A stretch of DNA of 64,000 nt. Source: Uliginosibacterium sp036017065. Lineage in GTDB: Bacteria; Pseudomonadota; Gammaproteobacteria; Burkholderiales; Rhodocyclaceae. Of the stretch, positions 26,325 to 35,533 are shown in pieces. The stretch is from positions 1,302,001 to 1,366,000 of the forward strand of contig NZ_JAYXHR010000001.1 of NCBI RefSeq assembly GCF_036017065.1. Direction: 5' to 3'. The notes under the pieces were generated by a model. It worked only from the letters and a program-made list of their open reading frames with translations. It was not told where the DNA came from and did no database searches. Position 1 is the stretch's first letter. Each line of letters begins with the position of its first letter. A program made the translations under genes and the position numbers.

Positions 26325-27419
26325 ATGACGTCGCCCTCGCACGCTGCACTGCACGGCTGGCTGGCGCAGAACGCCGATTCGCTGGACCAGTCCGCCACCC
26401 ACGCCGCGCAGGTCGTGCCGGCCCTGGCCGCGGCTGGTGTGCTGCGCGCCGGCGTGCCGGTCACGCTGGGCGGTGACGGTGGCGACGTGCGCGACGGCGT
26501 GGAAGCCATCGCCGCTGTGGCAGAACATTCGCTGTCGGCCGCCTTCGTGTTCTGGGGCCAGCGCGCCTTCATCGAATACCTGCTGCAGAGTCCCAACACC
26601 GCGTTGCGCGAGCGTCATCTCGCCGCCGTGCTGAGCGGCGAATGTGCCGGTGCCACCGGCCTGTCCAACGCGATGAAATTCCTGTCCGGCATCGAATCGC
26701 TGCAGATCGACGCCCGGCCGCGCGACGATGGCTGGACGCTGGATGGCCGCATCCCCTGGGCCACCAACCTGCGCAAGGCGGGCTTCGTGGTCGCGGCCGC
26801 CGTGTCGCGCGCCGACGGCCAGCCGCCCTTCATCGTCGCCCTGCCGCACGACCGCGCCGGCACCACCCGCAGCGCGGACCTGGACCTCATCGCCCTGCGC
26901 GGCAGCAACACCGCCGCGCTGACGCTGGAAACGGTGCACATCGACGCCCAGGACCTGATCCACGCCGACGCGCGCGCGTTCCTGCCGCGCGTGCGCCCCG
27001 CCTTCCTCGGCCTGCAATGTGGCCTGTCCATCGGCCTCGCACGCAGCGCGCTGGCGGTCGCCGACCAACTGGGCGGGACTGCACGGCCTGTGCTGCAGGA
27101 ACCGTTGCACGCCGCACGCCGGCAACTGCGCGTACTGACCGACGCGCTGCTGGAAGGCCTCACCGACGAGCGCTTCGTCGCCCACCCCGCCAGCCTGTTC
27201 CAGATCCGCATCGGCCTCGCCGAGGTGGTGCAGCAGGCGGTCAGCCTGGAGCTGCAGGCCAGCGGCGGACGCGCCTATCACCGCGACCAGCCGCTGCACT
27301 TCGCGCGACGCTGGCGCGAGTCCGCCTTCATTCCCATCGTGACGCCCAGCCTCACGCAGTTGCAGGGCGAACTGCAGAAACACGCGGCGCGCGCTGCCGC
27401 GCCTGCAGCAGCGACATGA
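26325..27419 (+). CDS. Acyl-CoA-dehydrogenase-like flavin monooxygenase (SfnB/DszC-type)
   Basis: 364 aa, close to the usual family length. Blocks 'LAAAGVLRAGVPVTLGGDGG', 'AVLSGECAGATGLSNAMKF', 'IPWATNLRKAGFVVAAAV' and a C-terminal helical part 'GGRAYHRDQPLHFARRWRESAFIPI' fit the acyl-CoA dehydrogenase fold. The acidic catalytic base of true dehydrogenases is not evident, and together with an ABC sulfonate-type importer this suggests a reduced-flavin-dependent monooxygenase related to SfnB/DszC. It overlaps the ATPase gene by 4 bp. Confidence 0.75.
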   Translation: MTSPSHAALHGWLAQNADSLDQSATHAAQVVPALAAAGVLRAGVPVTLGGDGGDVRDGVEAIAAVAEHSLSAAFVFWGQRAFIEYLLQSPNTALRERHLAAVLSGECAGATGLSNAMKFLSGIESLQIDARPRDDGWTLDGRIPWATNLRKAGFVVAAAVSRADGQPPFIVALPHDRAGTTRSADLDLIALRGSNTAALTLETVHIDAQDLIHADARAFLPRVRPAFLGLQCGLSIGLARSALAVADQLGGTARPVLQEPLHAARRQLRVLTDALLEGLTDERFVAHPASLFQIRIGLAEVVQQAVSLELQASGGRAYHRDQPLHFARRWRESAFIPIVTPSLTQLQGELQKHAARAAAPAAAT

Positions 27420-28261
27420 ACGTCGGCACGCCCTCCGCCTTCCTGTCGCCCGCGCCGGCCGGCTCCGCCCTGCAGGCGCAGGGGCTGCGTTTCGGCTACG
27501 GCAAGCAGGGCGCAATCTTCGATGCGGTGTCGCTACAGGTGCGCCCGCGCGAGATCGTCGCGTTACTGGGCGGCAGCGGTTGCGGAAAGTCCACGCTGCT
27601 GCGCGTGCTGGCCGGCCTGGAGCAGCCCGCCGCCGGTGAAGTGCGCTTCCTCGGCGAGCCGCTGCGCAGCCCGCATCCACGCGCGGCGCTGGTGTTCCAG
27701 CAGGCCAGCCTGCTGCCCTGGCTGGACGTGCGCGGCAACGTGCGCTTCGGCCTGGATTTCGCGCACCAGCCGAAAGCCGGACGCAAGGCGCTGGACGCAC
27801 GCGTCGCGCAGGCCATCGAAGCCGTGGGACTTGCCGGCCGCGAACACGCCTTCCCGGCACAACTCTCCGGCGGCATGGCGCAGCGCGTCGCCTTGGCCCG
27901 CGCGCTGGCCCGCGAGCCCGCATTGCTCTTCGCCGACGAGCCCTTCAGCGCGCTGGACGCGATCACCCGCGCGGAAATGCAGAACCTGCTGGTCGAACTG
28001 GTGCATCGCTGGCACGCCGCCACGCTGCTGGTGACGCACGACATCGACGAAGCCGTGCTGGTCGCCGACCGCATCCTGCTGATGGGCCGTGGCGCGCAGG
28101 ACCAGCCCGCCGGCATCGTGCGCGAATGGACGGTGGATATCCCGCGCCCGCGCGACGCCCACCCGGCCGCCACCACCGCCTTGCGCCTGGACATCCTCGC
28201 CGCGTTGCGCAGCCTGCGCCACGCACCGGACGACATCGCGCTGCCCGCCAGCGCCTCGTAA
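27416..28261 (+). CDS. ABC transporter ATP-binding protein (NrtD/SsuB type)
   Basis: 281 aa from ATG 27416 in an ATGA overlap. Walker A 'GGSGCGKST', Q-loop 'VFQQASLLPWLDV', signature 'LSGGMAQRVALARAL', Walker B 'LLFADEPFSALD' and the H-loop in 'LLVTHDIDEAV' are intact. With the Tat-exported binding protein and the permease at 29612 it makes a complete importer. Confidence 0.9.
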   Translation: MNVGTPSAFLSPAPAGSALQAQGLRFGYGKQGAIFDAVSLQVRPREIVALLGGSGCGKSTLLRVLAGLEQPAAGEVRFLGEPLRSPHPRAALVFQQASLLPWLDVRGNVRFGLDFAHQPKAGRKALDARVAQAIEAVGLAGREHAFPAQLSGGMAQRVALARALAREPALLFADEPFSALDAITRAEMQNLLVELVHRWHAATLLVTHDIDEAVLVADRILLMGRGAQDQPAGIVREWTVDIPRPRDAHPAATTALRLDILAALRSLRHAPDDIALPASAS

Positions 28262-28318
28262 TCACTGCCTCGCAGTCACTTCACCGATCCACGCACGGAG
28301 CAACGGAGCCCCGCCACC

Positions 28319-29572
28319 ATGTCCCACGATTCCAGCAACGCCCGCGACGCGCAAACGCCGCACATCTGCGCTTCCACCGACTGCGATTGCGGCTTCACCC
28401 GCCGCGACTTCCTGCGCCTGTCCGCACTCACCACCGCAGCCGTCGCATCGCCGCTGCTGCTGGCCGGCGAGGCCCGCGCGCAGTCCTTCAAGGGTGACGA
28501 CCAGCCGGTGAAGATCGGCTACCTGCCGATCACCGATGCCACGCCGCTGCTGGTCGCGCATGCGCGCAAGCTGTACGAGGCCGAGGGGCTGAAGACCGAA
28601 GCGCCGCGCCTGTTCCGCAGCTGGGCGCAGATCGTCGAGGCCTTCGTGTCAGGCCAGGTGAACGTCGTGCACCTGTTGTCGCCGGCCACGCTGTGGGTAC
28701 GCTACGGCACCAGGTTCCCGGCCAAGGTCGTGGCCTGGAACCACGTCAATGGCTCGGCCATCACCGTGCTGCCCACCATCGACAAGGTGAGCGACCTGGG
28801 CGGCAAGGTCTTCGCCGTGCCGTTCTGGTACTCGGTGCACAACATCCTGCTGCAGCAACTGCTGCGCGCCAACGGCCTGGAGCCGGTGACGCGTCCGCGC
28901 GACGCGGCGCTGAAGCCGAACGAGGTGAACCTCATCGTGCTGGCGCCGGCCGAGATGGTGTCCGCGCTGGCGTCGAAGTCCATCGCCGGCTACATCGTCG
29001 CCGACCCCTTCAACGCACTGGCCGAGCTCAACGGCGTCGGCAAGATCCTGCGCTTCTCCGGCGACCTGTGGCAGAACCACGCCTGCTGCGTCACCTTCCT
29101 GTCGGAGCGCGACACCACCGAACGGCCGGAATGGTCGCAGCGCGTCACCAATGCCATCGTCAAGGCGCAGCACTGGACGCGCAGCAACCAGTTGCAGAGC
29201 GCGCAACTGCTCTCCGCGACAGGCGCCGGCCGCTACACGCCGCACTCCACGCAGGCCCTGTCCAAGGTGCTGGCCGCGACCGACTACGCCAGCTACGAAG
29301 CCAGCGGCGTCGTGAAGCACAAGGGCTGGTACCAGCGCCGCATCGACTTCCAGCCCTACCCGTTCCCGTCCTACACGGAGGAACTCGTGCGTGCGATCCG
29401 CGAAACGAAGGTGGAAGGCGACAACAAGTTCCTGGAGACGCTGGACCCGAAGTTCGCCGCGCGCGACCTGGTGGACGACAGCTTCGTGCGCAAGGCCATC
29501 GACGCCGTGGGCGGACCTTCCGCCTTCGGCCTGCCGGCCAACCTGCAACGCAAGGAAGTGCGCGTCGTCTGA
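28319..29572 (+). CDS. Tat-exported ABC binding protein (NrtA/CmpA/SsuA-like)
   Basis: 417 aa, longer than its relatives here. Residues ~35-60 form a twin-arginine signal 'TRRDFLRLSALTTAAVASPL', preceded by a cysteine-rich leader C-x5-C-x-C. The mature part has 'IGYLPITDATPLLVAHARKL', 'SGQVNVVHLLSPATLWV' and 'SIAGYIVADPFNALAEL', typical of nitrate/sulfonate-class binding proteins. Tat export implies folding, perhaps with a cofactor, before transport. Ligand unknown; the operon context suggests an organosulfur compound. Confidence 0.85.
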   Translation: MSHDSSNARDAQTPHICASTDCDCGFTRRDFLRLSALTTAAVASPLLLAGEARAQSFKGDDQPVKIGYLPITDATPLLVAHARKLYEAEGLKTEAPRLFRSWAQIVEAFVSGQVNVVHLLSPATLWVRYGTRFPAKVVAWNHVNGSAITVLPTIDKVSDLGGKVFAVPFWYSVHNILLQQLLRANGLEPVTRPRDAALKPNEVNLIVLAPAEMVSALASKSIAGYIVADPFNALAELNGVGKILRFSGDLWQNHACCVTFLSERDTTERPEWSQRVTNAIVKAQHWTRSNQLQSAQLLSATGAGRYTPHSTQALSKVLAATDYASYEASGVVKHKGWYQRRIDFQPYPFPSYTEELVRAIRETKVEGDNKFLETLDPKFAARDLVDDSFVRKAIDAVGGPSAFGLPANLQRKEVRVV

Positions 29573-29611
29573 CGCCGCCGCGCCCCCGCAACCCGCATCA
29601 CACGCATCGCC

Positions 29612-30367
29612 ATGAGTCGTCGCACCCTGCACATCACCTTGCCCCTGGCCGGCATCCTGCTGGCGGCGGCCCTGTGGGCCCTCGGCACGCACGCCCTGCA
29701 GGTCGACATGCCCATCGCCGCAGCCTTCGCACCGGAACGTTCGGTGCTGGCGCTATGGCATCTGCTCACCGGCGGCGACATCTGGCGCCACGTATGGGTC
29801 AGCCTGCAACGCGTAGGCGTGGGGCTGGCACTGGCCATCGCCATTGGCGTGCCGCTGGGGGTGCTGGTCGGCACCTCGCGGCTGTTCGCGCAGGGCAGCA
29901 CGCCGCTGTTCCAGTTCCTGCGGATGATCTCGCCACTGTCCTGGATGCCGCTGGCGGTGATGGTGCTGGGCGTGGGTGACGCGCCGGTGTACTTCCTGCT
30001 CGCCTTCGCCGCCGTGTGGCCGGTGCTGCTCAACACGGCGGCCGGCGTGGCCCAGCTCGACCCCAACTGGCTGCTGCTCGCCCGCAGCCTGTCCGCCACG
30101 CGTCGCGAGACCATCCTGCGCGTCGTGCTGCCTGGCATCACCGCCCATATCCTCACCGGTGTGCGGCTTGCCATCGGCATCATCTGGATCGTGCTCGTCC
30201 CCGCCGAAATGCTCGGCGTTTCGGCCGGCCTCGGCTACTTCATCCTCGACACCCGCGACCGCCTCGCCTACTCCGAGCTGATGGCAGGCATCCTGCTGAT
30301 CGGCTTCCTGGGCTACCTGCTGGACCACCTTGCACGGACCGCGCATGCGCGCTGGCTGCACGCATAG
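29612..30367 (+). CDS. ABC transporter permease (SsuC/NrtB type)
   Basis: 251 aa with about six helices. The EAA loop is 'LARSLSATRRETILRVVLPGITAHI', and 'GIIWIVLVPAEMLGVSAGLGYFI' is the usual last-third signature. Last gene of the 25.7-30.4 kb operon. Its stop codon lies inside an 8-bp hairpin at 30363-30382. Confidence 0.88.
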   Translation: MSRRTLHITLPLAGILLAAALWALGTHALQVDMPIAAAFAPERSVLALWHLLTGGDIWRHVWVSLQRVGVGLALAIAIGVPLGVLVGTSRLFAQGSTPLFQFLRMISPLSWMPLAVMVLGVGDAPVYFLLAFAAVWPVLLNTAAGVAQLDPNWLLLARSLSATRRETILRVVLPGITAHILTGVRLAIGIIWIVLVPAEMLGVSAGLGYFILDTRDRLAYSELMAGILLIGFLGYLLDHLARTAHARWLHA

Positions 30368-30382
30368 GCACGGGTGCCTATG
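30363..30382 (+). terminator. Hairpin at operon end
   Basis: CATAGGCA-CGGG-TGCCTATG, a perfect 8-bp stem overlapping the permease stop codon. No U-tract follows; it probably stabilises the 3' end or weakly terminates. Confidence 0.45.
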
Positions 30383-30548
30383 TACTCAGTGGGAGGCGCG
30401 ATAGCCGGAAGGTATTGCGCGCGCGCCAATGGCGACGCTGCAGCCATAGCCTCGCACCCCTGAACGGGCCGTGTCATTTGCAGTATGCATAACGAGCAAC
30501 TAGTCTGGATTGCGCTCCACGCGTCGAGCGCTCACTCCGGAGGCGCTC

Positions 30549-32612
30549 ATGACAACAGTCAGGCAATGGATTGTGTGGTCGGCGGTAGCACTGGTCGGTG
30601 CGGGCTCGTTCGCCATGCTGGCGCTGTCACGCGGCGAGCACGTCAATGCGGTATGGATGGTGCTGGCGGCAGTGGCCTGCTACAGCATCGCCTACCGGTT
30701 CTATTCGAAGTTCATCGCCGAGCGGGTGTTCGAGCTGGACGACACCCGGCCCACCCCTGCGGAGCGGCGTAACGACGGGCTCGACTACGTACCCACCAAC
30801 AAGTGGGTGCTGTTCGGCCATCACTTCGCTGCCATCGCTGGCGCCGGTCCCCTGGTCGGGCCGATTCTCGCGGCGCAGATGGGCTACCTGCCCGGCACGA
30901 TCTGGATTCTCGTCGGCGTCGTGCTGGCCGGCGCGGTGCAGGACTTCCTCGTGCTGTTCGTATCCGGCCGCCGGGACGGCCGCTCGCTCGGCGAGATCGC
31001 CAAGCAGGAGCTGGGACCCGCCGCCGGCATCATCGTGATGATCGGCGTACTGGGCGTGATGATCATCATCCTGTCAGCGCTGGCGCTGGTGGTGGTCAAG
31101 GCGCTGGCGGAGAGTCCGTGGGGCGTGTTCTCGATCGCCGCCACCATCCCGATCGCCATCTTCATGGGTGTCTACATGCGCTTCATCCGCCCGGGGCGCA
31201 TCGCGGAGGTGTCAGCCATCGGCTTCGTGCTGATGATGCTGGGCATCATCTACGGCGAGGACGTCGCCGCCAGCCCGACCTGGGGGCCGCTGCTGACGCT
31301 GACCGGCCCCCAGCTGACGATTGCACTGGTGGTCTACGGCTTCGTCGCCTCGGTGCTGCCCGTGTGGCTGCTGCTGGCGCCGCGCGACTACCTGTCCACC
31401 TTCCTGAAGATCGGCGTCATCGCAGGCCTCGCCGTCGGCATCGTCATCGCCATGCCGGACCTGAAGATGCCGGCGGTCACCCGCTTCATTGACGGCACCG
31501 GGCCGGTCTTCTCGGGCCAGTTGTTCCCCTTCCTGTTCATCACGATTGCCTGTGGCGCCTGCTCGGGCTTCCACGCACTGGTCTCGTCCGGCACCACACC
31601 CAAGCTGATCGAGAAGGAAAGCCACATGCGCCCCATCGGCTACGGCGCGATGCTGTGCGAATCCGCGGTGGCGATCATGGCGCTGATCTGCGCGTCGGTG
31701 CTCGATCCCGGCATCTACTTCGCGATGAACGCACCGGCCGCAGTGATCGGCACCACGGTGCAAAGCGCATCGGAGGCCATCAACAGCTGGGGCTTCACGA
31801 TCACTCCCGAAATGCTCACGCAGATCGCCAAGGATGTCGGCGAGCATTCGATCCTGTCACGCGCCGGCGGAGCCCCGACTTTCGCAGTCGGCATGTCCTA
31901 CATCATCAGCGAAGTCTTCAACAGCCGCGCGATGATGGGCTTCTGGTACCACTTCGCGATCCTCTTCGAAGCGCTGTTCATCCTCACCGCCGTCGACGCC
32001 GGCACCCGCGCCTGCCGGTTCATGGTGCAGGACACGGTGGGCATCGTCGTCCCCGGCCTCGCCCGCAGCACCTCCTGGTTCGGCAACGTGGTGGGCACGG
32101 CCGTCGCCGTGTCGTCCTGGGGCTTCTTCGTCTACCAGGGTGTCACCGACCCGCTGGGCGGCATCAATACCCTGTGGCCCCTGTTCGGCATCGGCAACCA
32201 GATGCTGGCCTCCATGGCGCTGCTGCTGGGCACCGTGGTGCTGTTCAAGATGAAGAAGGAACGCTATGCCTGGGTCACGGTGCTGCCTACCATCTGGTTG
32301 TTCGTCACTTCGATGACGGCCGGCTGGCAGAAGATCTTCCATGACAACCCGGCCATCGGCTTCCTCGCCACCGCCAACCGCTTCAAGGGCGCCATCGCCG
32401 ACGGCACCCTGCTGGCCCCCGCCAAGAGCGTCGAGGACATGGGGCGCATCGTCTTCAACAACCAGCTCAACGCCGTGCTGTGCGCCTTCTTCATGCTCGT
32501 CGCCGTGGTCATGCTGGTCGCCACCGTGATCCACGTCCGCAAGGCACTCGCCAACCCTCTTCCGACCGCCCATGAAACCGGCGGCCCGGTCAGCGGAGCC
32601 GCCCATGCCTGA
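30549..32612 (+). CDS. cstA: Carbon-starvation peptide/pyruvate transporter CstA
   Basis: 687 aa from ATG 30549, with GGAGG 8 bp upstream; CstA and BtsT are ~700 aa. About 16 hydrophobic helices are visible. 'GHHFAAIAGAGPLVGPILAAQMGYLP' (in part) and 'FHALVSSGTTPKLIEKESH' are CstA-family hallmarks. The family imports peptides or pyruvate under carbon limitation. The small YbdD/YjiX-like gene overlaps its end by 8 bp, as in many genomes. The upstream 181 bp show no obvious CRP-type palindrome. Confidence 0.92.
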   Translation: MTTVRQWIVWSAVALVGAGSFAMLALSRGEHVNAVWMVLAAVACYSIAYRFYSKFIAERVFELDDTRPTPAERRNDGLDYVPTNKWVLFGHHFAAIAGAGPLVGPILAAQMGYLPGTIWILVGVVLAGAVQDFLVLFVSGRRDGRSLGEIAKQELGPAAGIIVMIGVLGVMIIILSALALVVVKALAESPWGVFSIAATIPIAIFMGVYMRFIRPGRIAEVSAIGFVLMMLGIIYGEDVAASPTWGPLLTLTGPQLTIALVVYGFVASVLPVWLLLAPRDYLSTFLKIGVIAGLAVGIVIAMPDLKMPAVTRFIDGTGPVFSGQLFPFLFITIACGACSGFHALVSSGTTPKLIEKESHMRPIGYGAMLCESAVAIMALICASVLDPGIYFAMNAPAAVIGTTVQSASEAINSWGFTITPEMLTQIAKDVGEHSILSRAGGAPTFAVGMSYIISEVFNSRAMMGFWYHFAILFEALFILTAVDAGTRACRFMVQDTVGIVVPGLARSTSWFGNVVGTAVAVSSWGFFVYQGVTDPLGGINTLWPLFGIGNQMLASMALLLGTVVLFKMKKERYAWVTVLPTIWLFVTSMTAGWQKIFHDNPAIGFLATANRFKGAIADGTLLAPAKSVEDMGRIVFNNQLNAVLCAFFMLVAVVMLVATVIHVRKALANPLPTAHETGGPVSGAAHA

Positions 32613-32979
32613 ACTCGGCTTCCTCACCTCCACCCGTGCAGCGCGCGAGGCGGGCGAGCAATCGCTGCACGACGCCTACGCGCACTACCTCGCCGATCAA
32701 CGCAGCACCAACCCCGCTGGCGTGCCGATGAGCGCAGAGGAATTCCGCCGCTACAGCCTCGGATCGGACTGGCTGTCGGACGTGCGGGACATGGCGAAAA
32801 AAGTGGTCCAGACCTGCCGGCTGATGGTCGGCATCCACGACTACGAGTACTACCTCGCCCACATGCGCGAGCGGCACCCCGACGCCGTGCCGCTGACGCG
32901 CGACGCCTTCTACCGCTACTGCCTGGAAGCCCGCTACCCCAGCGACACCCGCCGGGGCAGCGGGCGCTGTCCCTGCTGA
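32605..32979 (+). CDS. YbdD/YjiX-like small protein with an internal duplication
   Basis: 124 aa, about twice the usual ~65 aa. The C-terminal half 'RLMVGIHDYEYYLAHMRERH' with 'P..PLTRDAFYRY' and a final Cys-Pro-Cys is a normal YbdD/YjiX protein, the usual partner of CstA/BtsT. The N-terminal half contains a diverged second copy of its core: Y-x-x-Y-L-x-x-x-R...P.SxxEFxRY at ~25-55 against ~82-114. It overlaps cstA by 8 bp, so the two are coupled. Its role is probably regulatory or assembly-related. Confidence 0.8.
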   Translation: MPELGFLTSTRAAREAGEQSLHDAYAHYLADQRSTNPAGVPMSAEEFRRYSLGSDWLSDVRDMAKKVVQTCRLMVGIHDYEYYLAHMRERHPDAVPLTRDAFYRYCLEARYPSDTRRGSGRCPC

Positions 32980-33302
32980 AGCACTCACCGCGTTCGCCTG
33001 CTTCCGCGGCGTTCTGGCGAGCATGAGGATGACGCCGGCCTGGCGGTGCTGCGCCGAGCAGCCGGTCGGCTGACGCGACAGTCCATCCGGGGAACCGCAA
33101 TCGCCTCCTGCTGGGTTGTCTGCATCTGCACCGCCGGATCGTCACGCCCCGGACATTGAGCCCGATCAACTCTCGATGAGAGCGATCGTCCTTTCATGCT
33201 CAATCATCTTCAATCGATATCCAATCGTCCAGGCCCCGATTTCCGGGGCTTTTCCGCTTCCTATACTCGTTTCCGACGCACACGAAACACAAGGAAACGC
33301 AC
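32980..33302. other. Intergenic region with terminator and promoter elements
   Basis: 323 bp without a convincing gene. It contains a small dyad CTCTCGATGAGAG near 33170, the terminator at 33233-33253 and a possible -10 element TATACT at 33262-33267 for the RidA-like gene, whose RBS is AAGGAAA. Confidence 0.5.
33233..33253 (+). terminator. Rho-independent terminator
   Basis: GCCCCG-ATTTC-CGGGGC followed by TTTT. It probably ends readthrough from the cstA operon just before the next promoter. Confidence 0.6.
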
Positions 33303-34493
33303 ATGCAGACGCATCACGCAGACGCCGGATACGTACCCGTCGTCCACCTCTACGCCACCGAAGCTGCATACCGCGGCACGACCTACGAATCGCAGCTGAC
33401 CGAGGCGGTGAACCACATCACCGACACCTTCGCGCGCAATGGCGGGCAGGTGACGCACCAGTCGATCTTCATCCGCGATGCGGCGCGGATCGGTGAAGTC
33501 CATCGCACCCTGCTGGCGCTGTACGGCGACGGAGAGCACCCCGCCACCACCTACATCGCCCAGGCTCCCTGTGACGAGAGCAAGCTGCTGTCGGTCGAGG
33601 CCACCGGCATCGCCGGCGCGACAGTGGAGTATCGCGGCGCACAGTCCACCGTCGTGCATCACGACGGCATCACCTGGGTGCAGACCGCCAATGTGGGTAC
33701 CGGCACACGGCAGGAGCCGAGCGCCTACGACCAGACCGGACACGCCCTGACTGACGCAGAAGGCGCGCTCGCCAGTGCCGGCGCGCGCGTCGAGCAGATC
33801 GTGCGCACCTGGTTCTACGTCGGCGAAATCACCTCGGCAGACGCCCACGCCACCAGCGCGCAGCGTTACCAGGAACTCAACCGCGCGCGCACCGATTTCT
33901 TCCAGGGCATCGACTTCCTCACCGGCTACACACCCGCGTCCATCCGCCACGCCGTGTATCCCGCTTCCACTGCCATCGGCATGGCCGGCCAGGACATCCG
34001 CCTGAGCACGCTGGCGCTGCTGACAAAGCGCGACGACGTGCGCACCGTGCCGCTGGAGAACCCACGCCAGGTCGCCGCATTCGATTACGCGAAGCACTAC
34101 AGCCCGCAGTCACCCAAGTTCTCGCGCGCCATGGCGATCGCCTACGGCGACAAGGCCAGCATCTACATCTCCGGCACCGCCTCCATCACCGCATCGGAAA
34201 CGCAGCACATCGGCAACGCCGCACTGCAGACCGAAGAGACGCTGGACAACATCACCGCGCTGATCTCCGCAGAGAACCTCACGCGGCACGGGCTGCCCGG
34301 CTTCAGCGCCGGGCTCCGCAATCTCGGCATCGTGCGCGCCTACGTCAAGCACGCCGCGGACTACCCCGCCGTCCGCGCCGTCTGCGAGAAACGCCTGGGC
34401 GCGATACCGGTGATCTACACCATCGGCGACGTCTGCCGCGACGACCTGCTGGTCGAACTCGAAGGCATCGCACACGCCACGGCAGCTGCGTAG
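33303..34493 (+). CDS. Two-domain RidA/YjgF-superfamily protein (FkbO/Hyg5-like relative)
   Basis: 396 aa. The C-terminal half 'IYISGTASITASETQHIGNA' followed by 'LQTEETLDNITALI' is a clear RidA/YjgF-type block. The N-terminal half has a related but degenerate fold ('VEQIVRTWFYVGEITSADAH'). Total length and domain order resemble chorismatase/XanB2-like proteins, but the known catalytic set cannot be confirmed by eye. No signal peptide. It probably forms a two-gene unit with 34570-35037 (76-bp gap). Function uncertain: small-molecule hydrolase or lyase. Confidence 0.6.
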   Translation: MQTHHADAGYVPVVHLYATEAAYRGTTYESQLTEAVNHITDTFARNGGQVTHQSIFIRDAARIGEVHRTLLALYGDGEHPATTYIAQAPCDESKLLSVEATGIAGATVEYRGAQSTVVHHDGITWVQTANVGTGTRQEPSAYDQTGHALTDAEGALASAGARVEQIVRTWFYVGEITSADAHATSAQRYQELNRARTDFFQGIDFLTGYTPASIRHAVYPASTAIGMAGQDIRLSTLALLTKRDDVRTVPLENPRQVAAFDYAKHYSPQSPKFSRAMAIAYGDKASIYISGTASITASETQHIGNAALQTEETLDNITALISAENLTRHGLPGFSAGLRNLGIVRAYVKHAADYPAVRAVCEKRLGAIPVIYTIGDVCRDDLLVELEGIAHATAAA

Positions 34494-34569
34494 ATCGTCC
34501 GTTCGCGGACCAGCCCGCATCTCACGGCGGTACTCACCAACAGAAACCGGACAGGAAAAAGGAAACAGC

Positions 34570-35037
34570 ATGTCGCACATCTCCCTCTCAGCCAGCACCG
34601 ACACCAGCCTCGACGATCTCTACGACCTGCTCGACGACACCATCGCGCGCGTGGAGAGCTACGCCTGGGTCACGCACCGCCGCGCACGACCCACCGTGGA
34701 GTCCGCCATCAAGGACATCCGCCGCTTCCGCGAAGGCGAACTGGACACCGACCTCGGCACCAAGCGCTGGTTCAAGGCACTCGCCAAGCTGGCGGAAGAA
34801 GTGGGCGACATGACGCCGGAACAATCCGCCTACGTCATCGCCGTCGCCGAAGTCGCCCACGCCGCCGCCCACCTCGGCCACCTCAACCTCGCCCTGAGTC
34901 GCGGCGACCGCACCGAGACGGATCGCAGGTATGTGCTGCTGCAGACGGCGTATGTGAACTTCGGGCTAGTGGGGGTTGGTGAGTTTCTCGGGCTGGTGGG
35001 ACAGGCACGGCAGCAAGTCGAATCCACTGCTGCGTAA
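34570..35037 (+). CDS. Conserved-looking helical protein of unknown function
   Basis: 155 aa preceded by a strong AGGAAAAAGGAAA ribosome-binding region. It is mostly helical, with an acidic N-terminus ('SLDDLYDLLDDTIARVESYAW') and a hydrophobic C-terminal helix ('AYVNFGLVGVGEFLGLVG'). Two short hydrophobic stretches could be amphipathic rather than membrane-spanning. I do not recognise a family. It follows the RidA-like gene, and the dispersed repeat starts 184 bp later. Confidence 0.6.
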   Translation: MSHISLSASTDTSLDDLYDLLDDTIARVESYAWVTHRRARPTVESAIKDIRRFREGELDTDLGTKRWFKALAKLAEEVGDMTPEQSAYVIAVAEVAHAAAHLGHLNLALSRGDRTETDRRYVLLQTAYVNFGLVGVGEFLGLVGQARQQVESTAA

Positions 35038-35220
35038 GGTCGAAGCGCATGGCGCCCCGCGCGCCGCCGTTGGCTGAGCCCGTCGAAGCCAGGTTACGCA
35101 AGTATTGCCAGCCCTTCGACAAGCTCAGGGCACGGGCGCTCGCCGGTTGAGCGCATCCGGCGCAATGCCCTGCGGTCACTGCGCCCTATATGCTGCCGGC
35201 TCCCGCCGCAAGGCCAGTGG

Positions 35221-35471
35221 TCACCCGTTACGCAGCGCCGGGAGTTCGCCCCGGCGGGCGACATACTCTCTGCTGCGCGGCAGAGAGTATGCAGAGAACG
35301 CGCCCCGCTTCCGCCGCCGTGCTTCGCACGGTCCCCTGCGCTGCGCGCCATGACTAGCGGCTGCGGAACTCGCGCTCACGCGCTCAGACAGTCCTCGCCG
35401 TCGCGCTACGCGCGATCCCTCGTCACGGCTGTGCTGCTCGGCGGCTACAGAGGGGGGATTTGGCCGTGCAG
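35221..35471 (+). repeat. Dispersed ~250-bp repeat, copy 3 (forward)
   Basis: Same element as copies 1, 2 and 4, here facing rightwards into cassette array 2. The hairpin is 35262-35291 (CATACTCTCTGC / GCAGAGAGTATG, loop TGCGCG), with a third copy GCAGAGA at 35291-35297. Its stem is identical to that of copy 2. A GGCGCA...TGCGCC dyad related to the one at 7896-7922 lies ~40 bp upstream. Confidence 0.85.
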
Positions 35472-35486
35472 ACTTGATCCGGTGAG

Positions 35487-35512
35487 CCTCAACGTGGAAT
35501 TAGAGGTCGGGC
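35487..35512 (-). other. Collapsed attC at the end of array 2
   Basis: On the minus strand GCCCGAC - 12 bp - GTTGAGG. The right part TTCCACGTTGAGG is identical to the right end of the attC at 36458-36548, so this is an attC that lost its left arm and centre. It follows the last cassette gene by 22 bp. Confidence 0.5.
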
Positions 35513-35533
35513 TGCACTACGCGGCATGGTTTT

